Source of the DNA: Lachnospiraceae bacterium
Lineage (GTDB): Bacteria; Bacillota; Clostridia; Lachnospirales; Lachnospiraceae
Direction: 5' to 3'
Assembly (NCBI GenBank): GCA_024693455.1
Contig: JAILKW010000223.1
Location: 1 to 32,865 of the forward strand
DNA: 32,865 nucleotides
Program-made: the position numbers and the translations under genes
Notes under the pieces: generated by a model
Told to the model about the DNA's origin: nothing
Databases searched by the model: none
What the model saw: the letters and a program-made list of their open reading frames with translations, nothing else
In this document: one piece after another, positions 26,292 through 32,865 of the stretch
Position numbering within the stretch: position 1 is the first letter of the stretch
Layout: the number at the start of each line of letters is the position of its first letter

Positions 26292-27563
26292 ATGGTGGAA
26301 AAAAGAAGAGTAGTTGTAACAGGTCTTGGAACAATTAATCCTACCGGTAATTCCGTTGAGGAAAGCTGGGAGAGTATTAAAAACAGCAAGTCCGGAGTAG
26401 GACTTATAAGCGCTTTTGATACCACGGATTTCAAGATCAAGGTTGCAGCGGAAGTAAAAGATTTTAAACCGGAGACAAAACTTGAGAAAAAAGAACTTCG
26501 TCATATGGAGAGGTTTACAAAGCTTGCTCTTTATGCAGCTGAAGAAGCATTAAATGACAGCGGTCTCTGCGAAAGTGATGAGGAATTTACATTTAATTCA
26601 CAGCTTACCAAGGCTGATCCCGAAAGGGTCGGTGTTATCATCTCCTGCGGGATAGGCGGACTTGAAGGTATCGAGACTCAGAGCAGAAGAGGTTACGAAA
26701 AAGGTTACGATAAGGTAAGTCCTTTCTTCGTACCCATGGTAATATCCAATATGGCAGCAGCAAGGGTAGCCATTTATCACGGTCTTAAGGGAATGTGTAC
26801 CTGTCCTGTTACAGCTTGTGCAGGCGGCAGCAATGCTATAGGTGATGCGTTAAACCGTATCAGATTCGGTTATGAAGATGTAATGCTCTGCGGTGGTACG
26901 GAGAGCTGTATCTCACCCCTCGGTATCGGCGGATTCCAGAATATGAAAGCTCTTTCCGATACGGAAGATCCCGCAAGGGCAAGTATTCCTTTTGATAAGG
27001 ACAGAAACGGATTTGTAATGGGCGAAGGAAGCGGAATTATCGTACTCGAAGAGTATGAGCATGCCAAAGCAAGAGGAGCTCATATATATGCTGAGCTTGT
27101 AGGATACGGCAGCAACTGTGACGCTTATCATATTACATCACCTTCACCTGACGGAGCGGGCGGAGCAGCCTGCATGAGACTTGCCATAAAGGATGCGGAA
27201 ATAGAAGCATCTTCGATTGATTATATCAATGCTCACGGAACTTCAACACATCTTAACGATCTTTACGAAACCATGGCTATCAAGTCTGTTTTCGGAGACA
27301 GTGCAAAAGATCTTTTGGTTTCAAGTACCAAGTCGATGACAGGTCATCTTCTTGGCGGAGCAGGCGGAGTAGAGGCAGTATTTTCGGTTAAGGCACTTGA
27401 GGACGGATTTGTACCGCCTACAGTGGGACTTCAGGAAACAGAACCGGAGATGGATCTTAATTATGTTCCGGGTAAAGGAATTGAAAAAGAGCTTAATTAT
27501 GTATTGAGCAACAGTCTTGGTTTTGGCGGTCATAATGCCTGCCTTATATTTAAGAGGGTATGA
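26292..27563 (+). CDS. fabF: 3-oxoacyl-ACP synthase II
   Basis: 'RRVVVTGLGTINPTGNSVEESWESI', active-site 'CPVTACAGGSNAIGDAL', 'NAHGTSTHLND', 'STKSMTGHLLGGAGGVEAV'. GTG 26268 is an alternative start. Confidence 0.97.
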   Translation: MVEKRRVVVTGLGTINPTGNSVEESWESIKNSKSGVGLISAFDTTDFKIKVAAEVKDFKPETKLEKKELRHMERFTKLALYAAEEALNDSGLCESDEEFTFNSQLTKADPERVGVIISCGIGGLEGIETQSRRGYEKGYDKVSPFFVPMVISNMAAARVAIYHGLKGMCTCPVTACAGGSNAIGDALNRIRFGYEDVMLCGGTESCISPLGIGGFQNMKALSDTEDPARASIPFDKDRNGFVMGEGSGIIVLEEYEHAKARGAHIYAELVGYGSNCDAYHITSPSPDGAGGAACMRLAIKDAEIEASSIDYINAHGTSTHLNDLYETMAIKSVFGDSAKDLLVSSTKSMTGHLLGGAGGVEAVFSVKALEDGFVPPTVGLQETEPEMDLNYVPGKGIEKELNYVLSNSLGFGGHNACLIFKRV

Positions 27564-27565
27564 TA

Positions 27566-28018
27566 ATGATAGAAGAAAGAGAAGAAAAAAAGGGACTTAC
27601 TGCTGAGGAGATAGCAGAAATTCTTCCTCACAGATATCCTTTTGCATTGGTTGATCGCATTATAGATCATGAACCGGGAAGCTGGGCTGTAGGCAGAAAA
27701 TGTGTCAGCATGGATGAGCCTTTCTTTCAGGGACATTTTCCCGGAAAGCCTCTTATGCCGGGTGTACTTATTATTGAGGCACTTGCTCAAACGGGAGCTG
27801 TTGCGGTTCTCTCACTTCCGGAAAATAAAGGTAAGATCGCCGTATTCGGCGGTATCAAAAATGCCAGGTTTAAAAAACCCGTAGTACCCGGAGATGTACT
27901 TGAACTCAGATCGGAGATGCTCAGAAGCAGGGGACCGGTAGGAGTCGCAGAAGGACAGGCTTTTGTGGACGGACAACTTGTGGCAAGAGCAGAGATTACT
28001 TTTTCTATTTTAGGATAG
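27566..28018 (+). CDS. fabZ: 3-hydroxyacyl-ACP dehydratase
   Basis: 'EIAEILPHRYPFALVDRI', 'FFQGHFPGKPLMPGVLIIEALAQTGAVAVL'. ATG 27560 is an alternative start overlapping the fabF stop. Confidence 0.96.
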   Translation: MIEEREEKKGLTAEEIAEILPHRYPFALVDRIIDHEPGSWAVGRKCVSMDEPFFQGHFPGKPLMPGVLIIEALAQTGAVAVLSLPENKGKIAVFGGIKNARFKKPVVPGDVLELRSEMLRSRGPVGVAEGQAFVDGQLVARAEITFSILG

Positions 28019-28029
28019 TGGAGGAGATT

Positions 28030-28473
28030 ATGCTTGCGACTGCGTTTAAACAGTTATACGAAAAACTCAGATTGCATTTTTACATGTCGATATTCTCAAA
28101 CTGTGAGGATAAGGAAGAGACTCTTACGACGATGGAATCTTTCAGCATGGAAGTGATCAACGCTTTGGGTAAACCAACTGTGGCGAGGTTTGCCAAAGTA
28201 CTTGGTCTTTCATCACCCAATGCCGCCCACAGGATCAAGACTCTTATTCAAAAGGGTTATATCGAAAAAGTCCAATCCGAAGAAGACGGCAGAGAGTTTT
28301 ACCTGAAGCCTACAAAGAAATATACGGACTATTGCCTGATCAAAGAAGACTATATTAATCTTCTCATGGATCGGTGCAAGCAAAGATTTGAACCGGACGA
28401 TTACAATAAGCTTGAAGAGATGCTAACGATAATCAGTAAGGAGCTTATGCCCGAAATAAACGGTGTACTTTGA
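28030..28473 (+). CDS. MarR-family transcriptional regulator at the end of the FAS-II cluster
   Basis: Winged-helix pattern 'ALGKPTVARFAKVLGLSSPNAAHRIKTLIQKGYIEKVQSEEDGREFYLKPT'. GGAGGAG directly before ATG 28030. Confidence 0.85.
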   Translation: MLATAFKQLYEKLRLHFYMSIFSNCEDKEETLTTMESFSMEVINALGKPTVARFAKVLGLSSPNAAHRIKTLIQKGYIEKVQSEEDGREFYLKPTKKYTDYCLIKEDYINLLMDRCKQRFEPDDYNKLEEMLTIISKELMPEINGVL

Positions 28474-29535
28474 TCAGTCGGATCCGTTAGATAAGATAAT
28501 GCGGGCGCCTCCGGCAACATAGTCACCGTCGTAGAGGACTATTGCCTGACCGGGTGTGGCAGCTCTTACGGGAGATTCAAAAAATACTTTTATCTGTGAG
28601 TCTGATATAGTACTTATATGACAAGGTGTAGCCTTATGGCTATACCTTGTTTTTGCGTAATAGAGTTTATCCGGCAAAAAAGCGGTTTCGCCCATATAAT
28701 TAATGTTGTCGGCAGTAACGGTGTTTGTGAAGACGAGGGACTCATCACCCAAAGTCACCTCATTGGTCTTGGGATCTATCCTCGAAACAAAGACCGGTTT
28801 CCCCAGTGCAATGCCAAGTCCCTTGCGCTGCCCTAAGGTATAACAATGTATGCCCCGGTGTTCTCCTAAAACTTGTCCGGTTTCGGATATAAAATTTCCT
28901 TTGGGAGGGATCCGTCCCGGAGCTTCACGACGTAAAAATGCGGCATAATCATTGTCGGGGATGAAGCAGATATCCTGACTGTCATGTTTATGCGCAACCG
29001 GAAGACCGGCCTTTTCGGCTATCGCACGTATCTCATCCTTAGTGTATGCCCCTATGGGAAATATGGTATGGGACAACTGTTCCTGTGTCAGATTGTATAA
29101 AACATATGACTGGTCCTTCCCGGTCTGATCAGCGTTTTTTACCGTATATCTTCCGTTTGGAAGTTGAATGACAAACGCATAATGACCGGTAGCCACATAA
29201 TAAGCATCCCGTGATCTTGCAGCCAAAGTAAGAGCCTTCCATTTACACATACGGTTGCAAATAGTACAGGGATTGGGTGTAATACCGCAAAGATAACTGT
29301 CTATAAAAGGCTCGATCACATTGTTACGAAAACCCGGGGCAAAATCGTAAACAAAAAAGGGTATATCAAGCATTTCGGCTACACGTTTGGCATCATTTAC
29401 GTCCTCGCCCGGTCCGTTCCATTTAAAATTGATCATCACACCTGTGACATCATAGCCTTTTTCTTTTAAAAGCAGAGCACTTACGGAGGAATCTACCCCT
29501 CCTGACATGCCCACTAAAACTTTATTTTTGTCCAT
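28474..29535 (-). CDS. mnmA: tRNA-specific 2-thiouridylase MnmA
   Basis: PP-loop 'VLVGMSGGVDSSVSALLLKEKGYDVTGVMI', 'PNPCTICNRMCKWKAL', 'ATGHYA', 'KDQSYVLYNLTQEQL', 'DSQDICFI'. Confidence 0.97.
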   Translation of the reverse strand: MDKNKVLVGMSGGVDSSVSALLLKEKGYDVTGVMINFKWNGPGEDVNDAKRVAEMLDIPFFVYDFAPGFRNNVIEPFIDSYLCGITPNPCTICNRMCKWKALTLAARSRDAYYVATGHYAFVIQLPNGRYTVKNADQTGKDQSYVLYNLTQEQLSHTIFPIGAYTKDEIRAIAEKAGLPVAHKHDSQDICFIPDNDYAAFLRREAPGRIPPKGNFISETGQVLGEHRGIHCYTLGQRKGLGIALGKPVFVSRIDPKTNEVTLGDESLVFTNTVTADNINYMGETAFLPDKLYYAKTRYSHKATPCHISTISDSQIKVFFESPVRAATPGQAIVLYDGDYVAGGARIILSNGSD

Positions 29536-29692
29536 ATGTCGTACCTCTCAATATTATTGGGCCTTATTATACCAATATATTGTGATTTTGAAAATACATA
29601 AGTCTGATATCGGAATTTTCTTTCTTGCGGATTTAATTTTTACATAGTAAAATAACTGTGTATGCAAATAAACTTCAAAAAAGGAGAGGAAA

Positions 29693-30619
29693 ATGGCTGA
29701 AGAATCAATGAAAGATTTTGAGCAGGAGATCAACAATTCTGTTCGCAAGGTTTATGAAGGAGATATAATGACCGGAACAGTCATCGGGATAAGCGATGAT
29801 GAGGTTACATTAGATCTTAATTATTATGCACAGGGAATCATTAAGGCGGAGAATTTATCAAATGATCCCGGATTTCGCGCAACCGAACAGCTTTCATACG
29901 GTCAGAAGCTTTCCGCTAAGGTTATCGCCCTTGACGATGGCAACGGTAACCTTGAACTTTCCATTAAGGAGGCAGATGATGACCTCGCCTGGGAAAAGCT
30001 TGCAAAGTTAAAAGAAGATAATCAGATAATAAATGTAAAGGTTCGAGAAGCGGTTAAGGGAGGCCTGGTTGCATTTGCCGAGGGACTCAGAGGCTTTATT
30101 CCCGCTTCACAGGTATCCACCTCTTTTGTAGAAGATCTTTCCTCATATGTTGGTAAAGACCTTCCTGTCATAGTAAGGGATATCAATCAGAACAAAAAGC
30201 AGGTTATCCTTTCCGCAAAAGAGGTTCAGCTTGAGAGGGAAAGACAGGAGCACGATCATAAGATCGCAATGCTTGCACCCGGAGAGATAGTAGAGGGTGT
30301 GGTTGAGAGTATTCAGTCTTACGGTGCTTTTGTAGATATAGGAGACGGTATTTCCGGTCTTATCCATATATCCCAGCTCGCAGCCAAGAGAGTCAACTCC
30401 GTAAATGAAGTTCTTAAAGAAGGGCAGAAGGTACGTGCCAAGATAATAAATACAAATGACGGAAAGGTATCTCTTTCGATCCGCGCGATAGAAGAAGAGG
30501 AAGCACCTCAGAGAGCAAAGGAAGAGGAAGAGAAGGTATCAAAAGAGATAGCAGAGTACTCGGATAAGGGAGAGGCTTCCACTTCTCTCGGAGATCTGCT
30601 TAAGGGTATAAAACTTTGA
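29693..30619 (+). CDS. S1 RNA-binding domain protein (ribosomal protein S1-like)
   Basis: About three S1 repeats: '[28 protein letters not shown]', '[17 protein letters not shown]', '[38 protein letters not shown]'. Confidence 0.92.
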   Translation: MAEESMKDFEQEINNSVRKVYEGDIMTGTVIGISDDEVTLDLNYYAQGIIKAENLSNDPGFRATEQLSYGQKLSAKVIALDDGNGNLELSIKEADDDLAWEKLAKLKEDNQIINVKVREAVKGGLVAFAEGLRGFIPASQVSTSFVEDLSSYVGKDLPVIVRDINQNKKQVILSAKEVQLERERQEHDHKIAMLAPGEIVEGVVESIQSYGAFVDIGDGISGLIHISQLAAKRVNSVNEVLKEGQKVRAKIINTNDGKVSLSIRAIEEEEAPQRAKEEEEKVSKEIAEYSDKGEASTSLGDLLKGIKL

Positions 30620-31917
30620 TGAAAAAACTTATTTCGGAACTTATTATTTATCGGGAGTTGCCGGACGGAGATATTTTATACAGGATGGCGGATATATGCG
30701 AAAGGCTGGCGGAGGATGATAAGGAGAATCTGATATCGGACTTATATTCCTGTATTCACAGTCTCCTCGATATTGCCACCCGTTACGGTTTCGATGGTAA
30801 TCTCTGGCAGAACTACCTTACTTATCTTCTTGTCATGACAGAGACTCCGTTCACCCTGGTTTGCGAAAAAGAGGGGGCGAAAGAGGGATCTGTCAACAGG
30901 CTGGCATTAAGTGACCTTAAGATATTCAGGGAATTATTCGAATACGATTTTGGCAAAATAGAAGAAGTCCTGGGTATAGACAGTATGTCCGTGATCTGCG
31001 ATTATCATGCCCTCGTTAAAAAGGAAAGGATCTACAACAAAGAAGTCAGTGAAAAGGTAAGATTTCTTTGCGATCGTCTTACGGGAACTGCCAATGCACA
31101 GGAAATGTTTGACGTGATTACAGAGTTTTACAGGGACTTCGGTGTTGGCAAGCTGGGCATGAATAAGGCTTTCAGGATAAGTGAGGATACAGATAAAGAG
31201 TTCCTTATCCCTATCACGACCACGATGGATGTTACTCTTGATGATCTGGTGGGATATGATGCACAGAAGCAAAAGCTTATTTCAAACACCGAGGCTTTTG
31301 TTTCGGGCAGAAAGGCCAACAACGTTCTTTTATACGGAGACGCCGGTACGGGAAAATCCACAAGCATCAAAGCCATTCTTAACCAATACTATGATCGCGG
31401 ATTAAGAATGATCGAAATATATAAACATCAATTCAGAGAACTGTCGAGAGTTATATCCGAAGTAAAAAACAGGAATTATAAGTTCATCATATATATGGAT
31501 GATCTTTCCTTTGAAGAATTTGAAACGGACTATAAATATCTTAAGGCCGTTATAGAGGGCGGACTTGAGGTAAGACCCGACAATGTACTTATATACGCTA
31601 CAAGCAACAGAAGACATCTTATAAGAGAGACCTGGTCTGACAAAAGGGATGCAGATCCCGATGATATCCATCATAATGACACGATTCAGGAAAAGCTTTC
31701 ACTGGCATCGCGATTTGGTATATCTATAGGATATTTCAGACCGAACCCGGATCAGTTTAAAAAGATAGTTACGGAACTTGCGGCAAGACACGGTGAACTT
31801 AAATTGAGTGAAGAAGAACTGCTTAAAAAAGCGAACATCTGGGAAATGAGTCATGGGGGACTTTCAGGAAGAGTCGCACAGCAGTTCATAGATGATCTAC
31901 TGGCTCAGAACATATAA
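30619..31917 (+). CDS. AAA+ ATPase of the DUF815 type
   Basis: Walker A '[21 protein letters not shown]', Walker B-like '[13 protein letters not shown]', '[20 protein letters not shown]', '[20 protein letters not shown]'. ATG overlaps the S1 gene stop (TGATG). Confidence 0.88.
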   Translation: MKKLISELIIYRELPDGDILYRMADICERLAEDDKENLISDLYSCIHSLLDIATRYGFDGNLWQNYLTYLLVMTETPFTLVCEKEGAKEGSVNRLALSDLKIFRELFEYDFGKIEEVLGIDSMSVICDYHALVKKERIYNKEVSEKVRFLCDRLTGTANAQEMFDVITEFYRDFGVGKLGMNKAFRISEDTDKEFLIPITTTMDVTLDDLVGYDAQKQKLISNTEAFVSGRKANNVLLYGDAGTGKSTSIKAILNQYYDRGLRMIEIYKHQFRELSRVISEVKNRNYKFIIYMDDLSFEEFETDYKYLKAVIEGGLEVRPDNVLIYATSNRRHLIRETWSDKRDADPDDIHHNDTIQEKLSLASRFGISIGYFRPNPDQFKKIVTELAARHGELKLSEEELLKKANIWEMSHGGLSGRVAQQFIDDLLAQNI

Positions 31918-31936
31918 ACAAAATGAGGAGGTTATT

Positions 31937-32356
31937 ATGGGAAGCAGAGAGAGGTTTGAAGAGTTTTACAGATTAAACAAGGGATTCAGTGCATTTTACG
32001 GAGCTCTTGCAGGCTTGCTGGATCTATCCGGAAGTGAGTTTGCAGTATTTTATACCATCAAGGCTTACGGGGAAGGATGCGCACAGAAAGATGTTTGTGA
32101 GTACTGTATGATTTCGAAGCAGACCGTAAGCTCGGGAATCGAAGGTATGGTTCGTAAAAAACTCGTTACTTTAAAACCGGGCAAAGGACGTCTTCAGGAG
32201 ATTTATCTTACCGCCAAGGGCAGGAAGATAATGGATGAAAAACTTTCTCTGGTAGAAAATGCCGAGAACAAGGCATATGGTAAATTGTCAAAAACTGAAC
32301 AGGAACAGCTTAATGATCTTATGGAGAAGTTTTTGAATGCATTACACGGAAACTAA
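31937..32356 (+). CDS. MarR-family transcriptional regulator
   Basis: 'LSGSEFAVFYTIKAYGEGCAQKDVCEYCMISKQTVSSGIEGMVRKKLVTLKPGKGRLQEIYLTAKGRKIM'. GAGGAGG at 31924-31930 before ATG 31937. Confidence 0.88.
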   Translation: MGSRERFEEFYRLNKGFSAFYGALAGLLDLSGSEFAVFYTIKAYGEGCAQKDVCEYCMISKQTVSSGIEGMVRKKLVTLKPGKGRLQEIYLTAKGRKIMDEKLSLVENAENKAYGKLSKTEQEQLNDLMEKFLNALHGN

Positions 32357-32374
32357 TTTTTGAAAGGAAAGCAT

Positions 32375-32865
32375 ATGAGTATAGAAGATAAAAGAAAATC
32401 TATGCTTGACAAGCTTTTTAGAGCTTTCTCCATAACATCCGAGGGCAGTTACGTTTACGTTACGGATTTAAAAACGGGTTTATCAAGATGGGCAAAAGAA
32501 GCGGTTGAATATTTTGATCTTAGCGGTGAATATATGTCTGACGCCGGTGAGCAGTGGGCAGAACTGGTTCATCCGGATGACAGGGAGATGTATGATAAAG
32601 ACATCGGTGAAGTGTTTTCAGGTCAAAAGGATTCTCACGATCTTCAATACAGAGCATCCAGCAGAGACGGTTCTTATGTGGTTGTTGCCTGTCATGGTGT
32701 AATAATCACTGATGTGGACGATAACCCTGATTTTTTTGCCGGAGCGATAGTTAACTACGGTATTCAAAACAGCAGAGACAGTGTTACGGGACTAAAAAAC
32801 CTATACGGATTTTTCAATGATCTTAAGAATCATCGTGTAGAAGAAAGAGCAGCCAATGTTATGCT
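32375..32865 (+). CDS. PAS-domain protein with the beginning of a GGDEF-like domain (3' truncated by window edge)
   Basis: My translation from ATG 32375: MSIEDKRKSMLDKLFRAFSITSEGSYVYVTDLKTGLSRWAKEAVEYFDLSGEYM...WAELVHPDDREMYDKDIGEVFSG...; it ends in 'NSRDSVTGLKNLYGFFNDL', like the D-x-L-T-G-L-x-N entry motif of GGDEF domains. No stop before the window end, so it is missing from the ORF track. Confidence 0.8.
   Translation, partial: MSIEDKRKSMLDKLFRAFSITSEGSYVYVTDLKTGLSRWAKEAVEYFDLSGEYMSDAGEQWAELVHPDDREMYDKDIGEVFSGQKDSHDLQYRASSRDGSYVVVACHGVIITDVDDNPDFFAGAIVNYGIQNSRDSVTGLKNLYGFFNDLKNHRVEERAANVM

Overview
The window looks like a chromosomal segment of a low-GC Firmicute, probably Lachnospiraceae-like (inferred from protein style and synteny, not tested). 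It is mostly core genome. From left to right it contains: (i) a cell-envelope block: a truncated secreted repeat/Fn3 protein, a class B sortase, a BspA-type LRR surface protein with a TPKTADG sorting tail, and an LTA-synthase-like sulfatase on the minus strand; (ii) a DMT/EamA-like membrane protein and an 814-aa membrane-anchored protein of unknown function; (iii) mfd and pth on the minus strand; (iv) a GHL10-type glycosidase-like protein and a PpiC/SurA-like lipoprotein foldase; (v) a heterodimeric ABC exporter; (vi) a FAS-II cluster, acpP-accD-accA-fabH-fabK-fabD-fabG-fabF-fabZ-marR; (vii) mnmA on the minus strand; (viii) an S1-domain protein, a DUF815-type AAA+ ATPase, a MarR regulator and a truncated PAS/GGDEF-like protein. 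I saw no tRNA, rRNA, CRISPR array or mobile element. I did not find a clear new defence or mobile system. The best leads are the 814-aa protein with a possible degenerate C39-like C-terminus, the sortase B/TPKTADG surface module, the acpP-accD intergenic hairpin, and the repeated motifs in the acpP promoter paired with a MarR gene at the operon end.
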